This document shows, piece by piece, positions 54,378 to 64,000 of a stretch of DNA of 64,000 nt; positions within the stretch are counted from its first letter, which is position 1; each line of letters starts with the position of its first letter. A model generated the notes under the pieces. The model saw only the letters and a list, made by a program, of their open reading frames with translations, ran no database searches and was not told the origin of the DNA. Position numbers and translations under genes: made by a program. The DNA comes from Paenarthrobacter sp. PH39-S1 (GTDB taxonomy: Bacteria; Actinomycetota; Actinomycetes; Actinomycetales; Micrococcaceae): NCBI RefSeq assembly GCF_030063245.1, contig NZ_JASISR010000019.1, positions 40,047 through 104,046 on the forward strand, read 5' to 3'.

Positions 54378-55616
54378 ATGGCCCGCAAAGTAGTCATCAC
54401 CGGACTGGGAGCCACCACCCCCATCGGCGGCGACGTTCCCACCATGTGGAAGAACGCACTGATCGGCGTGTCCGGCGCACACACCCTGACGGATGACTGG
54501 GTGACGAAGTACGATCTCCCCGTCCACTTTGCCGCCAAGGCATCCACTCCCGCCACCGAGATCCTCACGCGCGTCGAGGCCAAACGCCTGGATCCCTCCA
54601 GTCAGTTCGCCGTCGTAGCCGCCCGCGAGGCGTGGAAGGACTCCGGTATCACCGAGGTGGACCACGACCGCCTTGCCGTGGCCTTCGCCACCGGCATCGG
54701 CGGCGTCTGGACGCTGCTGGACGCCTGGGACACCCTGCGCGAGAAAGGACCGCGCCGGGTTCTGCCGATGACGGTCCCGATGCTGATGCCCAACGGCGCC
54801 GCCGCGGCGGTCAGCCTGGATTTGGGTGCCCGCGCCGGTGCCCACACACCCGTTTCCGCCTGCGCTTCCGGCACCGAAGCGCTCCACCTGGGTCTGGAGT
54901 TGATCCGCTCCGGCAAGGCCGACGTCGTAATGGCCGGCGGCGCCGAGGCCGCCATCCACCCGCTGCCGATGGCCTCGTTCTCCTCCATGCAGGCGCTGTC
55001 CCGCCGCAATGACGATCCCGAGCACGCCTCCCGACCGTATGACCGCGACCGGGACGGCTTTGTCATGGGTGAAGGTGCCGGCGCTCTGGTGCTGGAGGCC
55101 GAAGAGCACGCTTTGGCCCGCGGCGCCCGCATCTACGGCGAACTGGCCGGCACCTCGGTCACGGCGGACGCGTACCACATCACGGCCCCGGACCCGGAGG
55201 GGCTCGGCGCCACCCGAGCACTGAAGGCCGCACTCTTTGATGCACGCGCCCAGGACACCGACGTTGTCCATGTCAACGCGCACGCCACGTCTACGCCGGT
55301 GGGCGACAAGCCCGAGTACACCGCGCTCAAGGCGTCGCTGGGGAATCATCTGGAGAACGTGGCGGTATCCGCCACCAAGTCGCAGACCGGGCACCTGCTC
55401 GGCGCTTCGGGAGCGGTGGAGGCGGTCATGACCGTGCTGGCCGTGTACAACCGCAAAGCGCCGGCGACGATCAACCTGGAAAACCAGGATCCGGAGATTC
55501 CGTTGGACGTCGTCACCACCGCCCGGGATCTTCCCGCCGGGGACGTAGTGGCGTTGAGTAACTCCTTCGGCTTCGGCGGCCACAACGCCGTCATCGTGAT
55601 TCGTAATACGAACTAA
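54378..55616 (+). CDS. fabF: Beta-ketoacyl-ACP synthase II
   Basis: 412 residues. The elongating condensing enzyme of fatty acid synthesis. Seen: VVITGLGATTPIGGD at the start, catalytic Cys162 in VSACASGTEALH, the two histidines in VNAHATSTPVGD and KSQTGHLLGASG, and NSFGFGGHNAVIV at the end. The ATG at 54378 has GAGAG about 8 nt upstream. It is last in the operon, after a strong hairpin. Confidence 0.96.
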   Translation: MARKVVITGLGATTPIGGDVPTMWKNALIGVSGAHTLTDDWVTKYDLPVHFAAKASTPATEILTRVEAKRLDPSSQFAVVAAREAWKDSGITEVDHDRLAVAFATGIGGVWTLLDAWDTLREKGPRRVLPMTVPMLMPNGAAAAVSLDLGARAGAHTPVSACASGTEALHLGLELIRSGKADVVMAGGAEAAIHPLPMASFSSMQALSRRNDDPEHASRPYDRDRDGFVMGEGAGALVLEAEEHALARGARIYGELAGTSVTADAYHITAPDPEGLGATRALKAALFDARAQDTDVVHVNAHATSTPVGDKPEYTALKASLGNHLENVAVSATKSQTGHLLGASGAVEAVMTVLAVYNRKAPATINLENQDPEIPLDVVTTARDLPAGDVVALSNSFGFGGHNAVIVIRNTN

Positions 55617-55828
55617 GCGCTGCCAGCGGACGACTGCCCTGACGCGGAAAATTCGGACGTGCCCGGTCCCGGCGGGAGCCGGTCACGTGCGTCTGCTCCG
55701 GTGACCGGGTTTGGGCCTGCGTCAGAGACTGCACTCGGTCCGGTCTGTGTTCGGAGGCTCGGCCTGCTTCAGGGCCTGAGTAAGCGCCGGGGTCTGGGTC
55801 TGTTTCAGGGCATGGAAAGCCTCCGGCC

Positions 55829-56332
55829 TCAGCCGACCTGATGAAGCCAGCGCACGGGGGCTCCCTCGCCCGCATGGCGGAAGGCCTCCAGCTCCTCATC
55901 CCACGCCTCGCCAAGGGCCAGTGACAACTCATGGTAGACGGCGGCCGGATCACCGGCGCCGGACTCGTAGGCGTAGCGGATCCGATCCTCGGTGACCATA
56001 ATGTTTCCGTGCGCATCCGTCACGGCATGAAATATTCCCAACTCGGGCGTGTGCGACCAACGCCCGCCGTCGACTCCCGCGCTCGGCTCCTCAGCCACCT
56101 CATAGCGCAGATGCGCCCAGCCGCGCAGGGCGGAGGCCAATTGCGCACCGGTTCCCTGAGTCCCGGACCAGGACACTTCGGCACGGACCATCCCCGGAGC
56201 AGCCGGCTGCGGCGTCCAGTCAAGATCCGTGCGCTTATCCGCCACGGATCCGATGGCCCACTCAATGTGTGGGCACAAAGCAAGAGGGGCTGAGTGTATA
56301 AACAAAACACCGCGCGTCATCACAACAGACAT
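55829..56332 (-). CDS. DUF3145 family protein
   Basis: 167 residues; a conserved actinobacterial protein of unknown function that commonly lies next to the fab cluster. Seen: TRGVLFIHSAPLALCPHIEW near the start, WTPQPAAPGMVRAEVSWSG, LRGWAHLRYEVAEE, GRWSHTPELGIFHA and EDRIRYAYE. The ATG at 56332 (MSVVMTRGV) has GGAGG 5 nt upstream; upstream in-frame ATGs overlap that site. It converges on fabF. Confidence 0.93.
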   Translation of the reverse strand: MSVVMTRGVLFIHSAPLALCPHIEWAIGSVADKRTDLDWTPQPAAPGMVRAEVSWSGTQGTGAQLASALRGWAHLRYEVAEEPSAGVDGGRWSHTPELGIFHAVTDAHGNIMVTEDRIRYAYESGAGDPAAVYHELSLALGEAWDEELEAFRHAGEGAPVRWLHQVG

Positions 56333-56832
56333 TCCATCCTCCATAGCTGTAGGTTCGTCTTCCCCAACGACCTTCGGCAAGGCTGGAATGGCACCGCTGC
56401 GTACTGAGCCGGAATTGCTTTTCTGCGCTCCCTGAATCGGTCTACCCGCGGCAGCCCATACTTTTGTTACTTTCCCGTACTACTCCGACACTTTTTATTG
56501 TGACATGTTTTACTGGACCGTCTTGATTATGACATTTTCACAGTGCCCAGACTCTCGACCGCGCACCTCACATTGTGCCGCACACGGGCAAATAACGCCA
56601 GTGGAATTCCCCCGATGGAATTCGCGGCGTCGATCCCGCCCAAACGGATGCCGGCCGGTCGGCCCGATCCCGTCCCTGGCACCCGCTCCGAGAGCGCCGG
56701 GCGCGGATAGGCCAGGGCAACGGCGGACAGGCCAGGGCGCCGGCGGACAGGGCCAAGGCACCCGGCCGCCTGGCACGTGGCGCATGAATGCCGCGCAGAA
56801 TGACATGCATGAACGCCGGCCTGAATTCGATA
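56333..56832. other. Intergenic region with a 20-bp tandem repeat
   Basis: 500 bases without a gene between xerC (end) and DUF3145 (start). At 56710-56749 a 20-bp unit beginning GGCCAGGGC and ending CGGCGGACA occurs twice, differing at two bases. The AT-rich stretch around 56480-56535 probably holds the DUF3145 promoter. Confidence 0.5.
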
Positions 56833-57810
56833 TCAGGCGCGCGGGTGGGCCTGCTGGTAACTGCTGCGCAGCCGATCCACCGAAACGTGGGTGTAAATTT
56901 GCGTGGTGGCCAGGCTGCTGTGCCCCAGAATCTCCTGGACGGCGCGCAGATCCGCGCCGCCGTCGAGCAGGTGCGTGGCCGTTGAATGACGCAGCGCGTG
57001 CGGACTGGTGGCCGATGTGTCCCCAAGTGCGTGAAACAGGCGGCCGACGACGGTACGGACCTGCCGCTGGTCGATCCGGTTTCCGCGCTGACCCAGGAAC
57101 AGGGCGGATCCGCTTCGCGGCGTGTAGAATGCCGGCCGGCCAGTCACCAGCCAAGCCTCTATGGCCCGTGCCGCGGGCTGACCATAGGGAACGGTGCGTT
57201 CCTTGTTACCCTTACCGATCACAGTTAACGTGCGCCTCTCCGCGTTCAGGTGGCCCGCATCCAAAGCCGCCAGCTCTCCCACCCGCACTCCGGTGGCATA
57301 GAGCAGCTCCATGACGGCCAGGTCCCGCAGCGCCACCGGCTCCCCGCCCAGCGCCTGTTGCTGCAGTGCGCCAAACAGCCTGGTCACCTGCTGCTGCTGC
57401 AGCACGCCGGGCAAGGTCTGGTCACGCTTGGGTGCCTTCAGTCGCAGGGCCGGATCGACTGCCAGCAGTTCCTCCCGAACAGCCCAGGACGTGAAGCTGC
57501 GGGCCGTGGCCGCCCGCCGGGCCAGCGTCGCCCGGGCCAGCCCCGCAGCACTTTGTTCCCCCAACCATCGCCGCAGCGTTCCCAGCTCCAGACCGGCCAA
57601 GCTGGTGGCACCTTCGGTGAGGGCATAAATCAGCAGCCCTTCCACATCGCCTAGGTAAGCCCGCACGGTATGGGCTGAACGGGCCCGTTCCGACGTCAGG
57701 TAAGACTCAAACCGGGCCAGTGCGCTGGAAAACTCCTCGGGCAGCTGGGCAATTTCGGATCGGTCCACCTCCCTACTGTGCGTCCATGTTTCCCGCCGGG
57801 CAAGTCGCAC
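56833..57810 (-). CDS. xerC: Tyrosine recombinase XerC
   Basis: About 325 residues. Resolves chromosome dimers with XerD at dif. The SAM-like N-terminal core domain is FESYLTSERARSAHTVRAYL; the catalytic residues are R in ATGVRVGELAAL, H-x-x-R in SPHALRHSTATHLLDGG, H in LGHSSLATTQIYTHV, and Tyr in the same segment. The start is uncertain (GTG 57810 or GTG 57765). Its location next to dprA-yifB-yraN is the usual actinobacterial order, so this is the housekeeping recombinase rather than a mobile-element integrase. Confidence 0.92.
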   Translation of the reverse strand: MRLARRETWTHSREVDRSEIAQLPEEFSSALARFESYLTSERARSAHTVRAYLGDVEGLLIYALTEGATSLAGLELGTLRRWLGEQSAAGLARATLARRAATARSFTSWAVREELLAVDPALRLKAPKRDQTLPGVLQQQQVTRLFGALQQQALGGEPVALRDLAVMELLYATGVRVGELAALDAGHLNAERRTLTVIGKGNKERTVPYGQPAARAIEAWLVTGRPAFYTPRSGSALFLGQRGNRIDQRQVRTVVGRLFHALGDTSATSPHALRHSTATHLLDGGADLRAVQEILGHSSLATTQIYTHVSVDRLRSSYQQAHPRA

Positions 57811-57900
57811 CGCCGGACGGGAACAATATTAGCCGCGCCGGGAGGGTACCGACCCGTGTCAGGTACGTGTCAGGTCCCGCCTTGCGGAACTCCCAGTCCA

Positions 57901-59127
57901 TCATTGCCGACCCTTGCGGAGCTTCCAGTTCCCGTTGCTGCGCTCGGCCAGTCCCATCAGCTCGAGCCTGCCGAGTCCGGCCAGCACCGATGCAATTCCG
58001 AGACCGGCCACGGCGGACAGCTTCTCGGGCGCGCTCCCCTGTCTCACCGGCAGCGCGTCCAAAAGCAGCAGATCCTCCACATTCAGGCCGTCGTGCTCGG
58101 CCGAGGTTCCGGTCGGCTCGTCGGCCAGATGCTCACCGCTGGCCCCCGCAAGTTCGGCCACCTCCGTGGCGTCCGTGACACACACCGCCGAGCCTTCGCG
58201 CAGCAGCCGGTGGCAGCCGGCGGAGTTCGCGCTGAACACCGACCCCGGTACAGCGGCAACCTGACGGCTTAAGGAATCCGCATGGTGTGCCGTGCTCAGC
58301 GCGCCCGACCGCCAGCGTGCTTCGACCACCACGGTAACGGCGCAGAGCGCCGCGATGAGCCTGTTCCGCTGCAGGAACCGGTACCGTGTGGGATTCGTGC
58401 CCGGCGGAACCTCGGCAATCATGGCTCCCTCCTGGGAAATTGTGCGCAGCAGATCTTCATTCCCTGAGGGGTAGTACCTGTCGATGCCCCCGGCCATCAC
58501 GGCGATCGTGGCGATACCACCGTTGCCTCCCGCGAGCGCGGCACGGTGCGCGTGGGCGTCGATCCCATAGGCCCCACCGCTGACAACAGTGATTCCGCGC
58601 TCGGCCAGACCTTGGGCAATTTGCCCCGTCACGCTGGCTCCATAACCGGTACTGTCCCGGGAACCGACCACGGCAACGCACCGGCACACCTCCGGGAGGA
58701 CGCGGTACGGACTCCGGCACCATAGCGCAATCGGTTCCGACAGTCCCAGATCGGCCAGGGCCTGCGGCCAGTCGTCGTCTTCGGGCACGATCAGACCGCC
58801 GCCCAGACGCCGGATCACGGCCAGATCCCGATCCGGCGCAAGGTCTTTGACCCTCGGCGCCCAGCGGCCGACCGCAGCTTCCAGCCCTGACCATCCGGAT
58901 CTGGCGCCTGCTTCGTCGAGCATCTGCACGACCGCATGCTCGGTGGCTGTCCCGGCCCGCACTTCCCCTGTCGCAATCCGGACGGCGTGCACCGGTCCCA
59001 CTACTCGGATCAGGGCCAGACCGGCGAGGTCCGACGGTTCCATCAGGCGCGTCAGCGCGGCTCTTGCCACCACTACGGCTCCTGCCTCCCCTACAGTGCT
59101 CGTACACTCATTACGCACAGTGTTCAT
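57901..59127 (-). CDS. dprA: DNA-processing protein DprA (Smf)
   Basis: 408 residues. Loads RecA on incoming single-stranded DNA. The Rossmann core is AVVGSRDSTGYGASVTGQIA, VSGGAYGIDAHAHRAALAG, VMAGGIDRYYPSGNEDLL and TRYRFLQRNRLIAALC. The C-terminal winged-helix segment is EKLSAVAGLGIASVLAGLGR. The ATG at 59127 lies in the second copy of a 17-bp duplication, moving it 14 bp past the yifB stop. Coupled operon yraN-yifB-dprA. Confidence 0.93.
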   Translation of the reverse strand: MNTVRNECTSTVGEAGAVVVARAALTRLMEPSDLAGLALIRVVGPVHAVRIATGEVRAGTATEHAVVQMLDEAGARSGWSGLEAAVGRWAPRVKDLAPDRDLAVIRRLGGGLIVPEDDDWPQALADLGLSEPIALWCRSPYRVLPEVCRCVAVVGSRDSTGYGASVTGQIAQGLAERGITVVSGGAYGIDAHAHRAALAGGNGGIATIAVMAGGIDRYYPSGNEDLLRTISQEGAMIAEVPPGTNPTRYRFLQRNRLIAALCAVTVVVEARWRSGALSTAHHADSLSRQVAAVPGSVFSANSAGCHRLLREGSAVCVTDATEVAELAGASGEHLADEPTGTSAEHDGLNVEDLLLLDALPVRQGSAPEKLSAVAGLGIASVLAGLGRLELMGLAERSNGNWKLRKGRQ

Positions 59128-59152
59128 GCGCTCATCCCGTTCATGCGCTCAT
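59122..59152 (-). repeat. 17-bp-period tandem duplication at the yifB/dprA junction
   Basis: ATGAGCGCATGAAC occurs twice with a 17-bp period. The first copy encodes the yifB end (MSA-stop); the second carries the dprA start. Confidence 0.8.
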
Positions 59153-60685
59153 TCCCCTTTGTCTCATGGTCAGGGCAAGTCCCACCTCATGGCTGCCCGG
59201 TTCGTCAATTTCCGCCAAGTCGGCCAGTGTCCAGGCCAGCCGCAGCACCCTGTCATATCCGCGTGCCGTCAGAGCGCCCGTTTCAAGCGCCCGGTCGAGG
59301 ACGGTTGTTGTCCGGGGCGGGAGCCGGAAAACGCCCCGGAGCAACCTACCCGTCACGTCCGCGTTCCGGACCAGCCCGTGAGCGGCCAGCCGTTGGCGTT
59401 GCCGTCTCCTCGCCAGTGAGACCCGAGCTGCCACTACGGTCGAGCTCTCCCGGTTTTCCGTGCTGGATAGCTCGGCCAGGGATAGACGGTTGACCTGCAG
59501 CTGGATATCCACCCGGTCCAGCAGCGGCCCGGAGAGCCTGCCGAAGTATCGACGGCGCGCCATGGCCGTGCAGGTGCAGTCCTGCCCCTTCCCCGCGGCC
59601 TTTCCGCAAGGACAGGGATTTGCTGCCATCACCAGCTGGAAACGCGCCGGGTAGGAAGCCGTTCCGGCCGACCGGTGCAGAATCAGCTCACCGCTCTCCA
59701 GCGGCTGGCGCAGGGCGTCAAGGACACGCCGTTCATATTCAGGCGCCTCGTCGAGGAAAAGTACGCCGTGGTGTGCCCGGGATGCAGAGCCCGGATGGGG
59801 AATCCCGCTGCCACCGCCGATGATGGCGACGGTACTGGCCGTGTGGTGCGGCCGCTCGTAGGGCGGTCGGCGGATCAGTGCGGACACCTGGCCGTGGCCA
59901 TCCAGTGAGTGAATGGCCGTGACCTCCATGGCCTCGGCATCGTCCAAATCAGGCAACAGCCCCGGAAGGCGTTCGGCCAGCATCGTCTTCCCCGCGCCCG
60001 GCGGACCTACCAGCAGCAGATGATGGCCACCTGCCGCAGCAACCTCCAAAGCGATCCTTGCCTCCGCCTGCCCCGCCACATCAGCAAGGTCCGGCTCACC
60101 GGGCACTGCACCGCCCGCTACAGCGACTGGAGGCAGAGCGTCATCTTCCGCGGGCCTTTCCAACACCAGCTCCTGCGCCCTGGCGCCGAAGTCCAGGGCA
60201 ACCCGCGCCAGCGACTGATAGCCGGTCACATTCGCGCCGGGAACGAGCGCCGCCTCACCCTGATTGGCGGCAGCCACGGCGAAATCCGAGAATCCCGCGC
60301 GGACCGCGGCTATCACTGCCGGCAGAATTCCGCGCACCGGCCGCAGCCTGCCATCGAGTCCCAACTCGGCGATGAAAACGGTGCGCCCGGTTCCGCGAAC
60401 ATCGCCGGCCGCGCTCAGCGCCGCCATCACGATGGACAGGTCAAATGCCGATCCCCTCTTGGGCAAGGACGCCGGGACCAGATTGACCGTGATCTTGCGC
60501 CGGCTCAGTGGAATACCGGAATTATGCGCCGCGGCCCGGATCCGCTCCTTAGCCTCATTCAGGGATGCGTCCGGCAAGCCAAGAAGAACAAAATTCGGCA
60601 GCGTTTGCCCAATGTCCGCCTCGACTTCAACTATGTGACCTTCCAACCCGACCAGCGCGACCGAGAAGGCCCGCCCCATGGACAC
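59141..60685 (-). CDS. YifB/ComM family Mg-chelatase-like AAA+ ATPase
   Basis: 514 residues. ComM-type proteins are hexameric helicases promoting branch migration during natural transformation. Seen: SVALVGLEGHIVEVEADI at the start, the Lon-like S16 region (LNEAKERIRAAAHNSGIPL, KITVNLVPASLPKRGSAFDL), Walker A LVGPPGAGKTMLAERLPGLL, Walker B VLFLDEAPEY, and NPCPCGK for a zinc-like knot. The GTG at 60685 directly follows the yraN stop; ATG 60679 is an alternative. Confidence 0.94.
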   Translation of the reverse strand: MSMGRAFSVALVGLEGHIVEVEADIGQTLPNFVLLGLPDASLNEAKERIRAAAHNSGIPLSRRKITVNLVPASLPKRGSAFDLSIVMAALSAAGDVRGTGRTVFIAELGLDGRLRPVRGILPAVIAAVRAGFSDFAVAAANQGEAALVPGANVTGYQSLARVALDFGARAQELVLERPAEDDALPPVAVAGGAVPGEPDLADVAGQAEARIALEVAAAGGHHLLLVGPPGAGKTMLAERLPGLLPDLDDAEAMEVTAIHSLDGHGQVSALIRRPPYERPHHTASTVAIIGGGSGIPHPGSASRAHHGVLFLDEAPEYERRVLDALRQPLESGELILHRSAGTASYPARFQLVMAANPCPCGKAAGKGQDCTCTAMARRRYFGRLSGPLLDRVDIQLQVNRLSLAELSSTENRESSTVVAARVSLARRRQRQRLAAHGLVRNADVTGRLLRGVFRLPPRTTTVLDRALETGALTARGYDRVLRLAWTLADLAEIDEPGSHEVGLALTMRQRGMSA

Positions 60686-61042
60686 CTAACCCACGCCCTT
60701 GAGGTACTCCAGCACGGGTTCCCCATCGCCGCAGCCCAGCACCGCGATGGCGTCAATGCGCAGAGCGGCCGGAAAGATGCAGTGGTCACGGGACCACAGC
60801 ACCCCCAAGGTGCGCAGCCGGGTTAATTTGGCCGGAGTGATCGCCTCAAACGGATGGCCGAAGCGCAGAGACCTGCGCGTCTTGACCTCGGCAATGACCA
60901 AGGTCTCGCTATCGATGGCGACCAGGTCGATTTCACCTCTGGGACAGCGCCAGTTCCGGTCGATCACCCTGATTCCCCGGTCTTCGAGAACATCGGCGGC
61001 CAACATCTCACCACCCCGACCGAGCAAATCCTTGGCTCTCAT
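60686..61042 (-). CDS. YraN family (UPF0102) endonuclease-like protein
   Basis: 118 residues with a restriction-endonuclease-like fold: GEMLAADVLEDRGIRVIDRN, WRCPRGEIDLVAID (acidic pair) and LVIAEVKTRRSLRFG (E-x-K) form the metal site pattern. The ATG at 61042 has GGAGG 5 nt upstream. It is first in the yraN-yifB-dprA operon, the usual context. The biochemical role is not settled. Confidence 0.92.
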   Translation of the reverse strand: MRAKDLLGRGGEMLAADVLEDRGIRVIDRNWRCPRGEIDLVAIDSETLVIAEVKTRRSLRFGHPFEAITPAKLTRLRTLGVLWSRDHCIFPAALRIDAIAVLGCGDGEPVLEYLKGVG

Positions 61043-61208
61043 GAGCACCTCCACCACCAGCCTGGAGCACCGCCGTGAACGGGAGAAGATCAGCAGCGGC
61101 TTATGTGCGCAACTGACCTCCGCACGGCGGCGGTGGAGGAATAGACTTGACCGAAAACCGCACAGCCGTAATGCTCGCTAATGCGCAACGCGGACCCGGC
61201 CGCACTGA

Positions 61209-62377
<1,169 letters not shown>

Positions 62378-63039
62378 GGCACACACCGCAAACGGACAGA
62401 CCAGGCGAACGCCGGTGAATCATGATCCGCTCACAGTTGGAAGATGATTGGTACGATCGACAGGAATTGTGGGGTGCTCGCGATTCCTTGCCTCAACAAA
62501 CAACACCCCTCCCCCGCATATCGGCGGACGAGCCCATCCCGACTGCTCGCCAGCAGCCGAAGGTCTCTGATTGCTGACATGATCACGCTGCCACCGCAGG
62601 CGCATCCACACCACTATTTGCCGGCATAGCTGGCAGCAACGTCTGTTTTGACACCCGCAACCTGCGCCAGCAGGCGGGGTTTCGTGGTGGTCAAGGCTAC
62701 TTCCTCTGCCGACATCAGGCTTTCAACTCGGTTGACGGTTGTTGTGGCTAGGACGATGGCTCCGAAGACCAGGACAGCAGTGCGTGGCGGAGCGCGGTGG
62801 AGCAGCTGGTATCAAATGCGATGGACGCTGATTATCTTTGAAGTCCTCGAAGCCATGTTGGATACCGATGCTCAACCGGAAGGGGTCTGACCAGGCCGCG
62901 GATTGACTAACTCGGGAGTCTCAATAATGGATCCATTGTTGAGATAGCGAGGTCGAGTTGCAGCTAATACAGTCGGCGTGCCATCAAACGCGCCTGCGAC
63001 GTCACCGGCTAGGTGCGTGGGTCAGTAGTCCGTCCTAGT
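62378..63039. other. Gene-poor stretch between the old-yellow-enzyme remnant and the IS
   Basis: Apart from the doubtful membrane-protein remnant, I see no supportable gene, RNA or strong hairpin here. Confidence 0.4.
62614..62856 (-). pseudogene. Possible remnant of a small membrane protein gene
   Basis: From the ATG at 62856 the frame reads MASRTSKIISVHRI, hits TGA, and resumes as YQLLHRAPPRTAVLVFGAIV (one hydrophobic helix) then VNRVESLMSAEEVALTTTKP and ends at TAG 62614. The residue pattern after the stop is protein-like and I do not recognise the family. It could also be a chance frame. Confidence 0.3.
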
Positions 63040-63074
63040 TTTAAAACGCCGGCGAATTATTTAAAACGCCGGCG
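63040..63074. repeat. Duplicated 15-bp motif at the IS1182-type left end
   Basis: TTTAAAACGCCGGCG occurs at 63040-63054 and 63060-63074, 20 bp apart, just upstream of the transposase. One copy is probably the terminal inverted repeat; the second suggests a nested or repeated insertion end. Confidence 0.5.
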
Positions 63075-63116
63075 GATTAGCCGGGCTGCCGGATGTGGGG
63101 CTGGGAGAATTGGGGT

Positions 63117-64000
63117 ATGGATGCCGGTTCCCAGGATGGTTTGTTCGCCGAGTCGCTCGTGGGGCCCCTCGTGCCTCCGGCCGTTGATGAGCCGATGGAT
63201 GCCAACGGCGGGGCCAGGAAGCGGTTCCGGGGGTTTGAACCCGAGGCGGTGATGCTGGTCCCGCCGTCACTGGATGAGTGGCTGCCGCAAAACCATCTGG
63301 CCCGGTTCATTGCCGAAATGGTGGACACGGAGCTGGACCTGGCCCGCTTCTACAAGTCCTATGCGAAGGCCAAGGGCCAGCCGCCGTATGATCCGCGCCT
63401 GATGCTGCGCATCGTCCTGTACGGATATTGTGTCGGGGTCCGCTCCTCGCGGGAGTTGGAGCGGGCATGTACGGATGTGGTCGCGTTCCGGTGGCTGGCC
63501 GCGCAGCAGGCCCCTGATTTCCGCTCGATCGCCCGTTTCCGCGAACGCCACCTCGCGGCCCTGGCGAACGTGTTCCTCCAGGCCCTGGAACTGTGCCGGG
63601 CCGCGGGTATGGTCTCCCTGGGCAGGGTGGCCCTGGACGGGACGAAGGTGCGGGCCAACGCGTCCCGGCACAAGGCCATGAGCTATGCCCGGTTGAGCGC
63701 GAAGCAGAAGGTCCTGGCCGATGAGATCAGCGACCTGATGGAAGAGGCGAAGACCGTCGACGTGGCCGAGGACGCCCGCTTCGGGCCGGGCACTCGCGGG
63801 GACGAACTCCCCGCGGAGCTGGCGAACAGGCGGGCCCGGGCCGCGGCGATGGCCACGGCCCGTGCCTCACTGGAGGAAGAAGCCGCTGCCAAGGCCCGCC
63901 AGCTCGCGGAAGAGAAGGCCCGGTCCCGCGGCGATGATGACGAGGACATCACCGCTGCCGGCGACACTGCCGCTGCGAAGGCCGAGCCGAAGCCCACGGC
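63117..64000 (+). CDS. IS1182-type transposase, N-terminal part
   Basis: The gene is cut by the right edge; the 294 codons seen are open. PEAVMLVPPSLDEWLPQNHL with ARFIAEMVD and YDPRLMLRIVLYGYCVGVRS is the N-terminal domain of IS1182-type DDE transposases. ARFRERHLAALANVFLQALE and VALDGTKVRANAS contain the first catalytic Asp. A charged Ala/Glu/Lys-rich coiled region follows. The ATG at 63117 has GGGAG about 10 nt upstream. Whether the element is complete cannot be judged from this window. Confidence 0.9.
   Translation, partial: MDAGSQDGLFAESLVGPLVPPAVDEPMDANGGARKRFRGFEPEAVMLVPPSLDEWLPQNHLARFIAEMVDTELDLARFYKSYAKAKGQPPYDPRLMLRIVLYGYCVGVRSSRELERACTDVVAFRWLAAQQAPDFRSIARFRERHLAALANVFLQALELCRAAGMVSLGRVALDGTKVRANASRHKAMSYARLSAKQKVLADEISDLMEEAKTVDVAEDARFGPGTRGDELPAELANRRARAAAMATARASLEEEAAAKARQLAEEKARSRGDDDEDITAAGDTAAAKAEPKPT

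Noticed and set aside
56833..57810. Phage or genomic-island integrase
   Set aside because: Motifs and the xerC-dprA-yifB-yraN neighbourhood identify the housekeeping XerC; no attachment site or phage genes are nearby.

Overview
The window is high-GC actinobacterial DNA and most likely comes from an Arthrobacter-like member of the Micrococcaceae. The family is inferred from gene content and is not proven. Supporting content includes homodimeric pyruvate dehydrogenase E1 (aceE), a FasR-type regulator in front of fabD-fabH-acpP-fabF, MptB-type polyprenol-phosphate mannosyltransferases, the actinobacterial DUF3145 and DUF3052 proteins, a long gapB-type GAPDH, phosphoketolase, and several genes with a TANNNT -10 box 6-7 nt before the start codon (leaderless pattern). 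It is ordinary chromosome and no phage is visible.

Layout. 1-6 kb: a partial malQ at the left edge, small NAD(P)-binding oxidoreductases, an acetyltransferase, an SRPBCC protein and two small hypotheticals. 6.2-12.6 kb: a cell-envelope mannosyltransferase island, in which two MptB paralogues flank two tandem GT87 paralogues. Both GT87 genes appear to start at an ATT codon. 12.8-26.5 kb: housekeeping genes orn, tRNA-His, acyl-CoA dehydrogenase, def, prfC, an HNH nuclease, rnpB (RNase P RNA), gapB, yaaA, a zinc-ribbon protein with a Nif3 protein, msrA and cysK. 26.7-42 kb: an accessory region with cysE, vapBC, gnd, phosphoketolase, a Mg P-type ATPase and an alcohol dehydrogenase. It also holds five decayed genes: a GNAT, an idonate/gluconate-type dehydrogenase pair, a hydroxyisobutyrate-dehydrogenase-like reductase and an MHS-type transporter. 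43.2-44.8 kb: a gene-poor stretch with two promoter-hairpin units carrying the same C-rich 11-nt loop (6C-RNA-like), a small DUF6504-like gene and tRNA-Val. 45-61 kb: sir2, peroxiredoxin, DUF3052, aceE, the fas cluster, DUF3145, xerC and dprA-yifB-yraN. 61.2-64 kb: an IS110 transposase tail next to a truncated, multiply frameshifted old-yellow-enzyme gene, then an IS1182-type transposase running off the right edge.

How parts work together. aceE makes acetyl-CoA and the fas cluster consumes it. A 17-bp palindrome TTGTA-N7-TACAA lies in front of both fasR and fabD and is a good candidate FasR operator. cysE and cysK form the O-acetylserine route to cysteine. Phosphoketolase, gnd and gapB serve central carbon flow. 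Nearly all the lesions lie in sugar-acid uptake and oxidation genes and in accessory enzymes, which suggests recent loss of a catabolic ability while core genes stay intact.

Strongest leads: (1) the twin identical-loop hairpin RNAs at 43.2-43.4 kb; (2) the paired FasR-box candidates; (3) ATT initiation in the two GT87 genes; (4) the coordinated decay of the idonate/gluconate block; (5) a 17-bp tandem duplication that moved the dprA start away from the yifB stop; (6) a 66-bp near-perfect palindrome after aceE.
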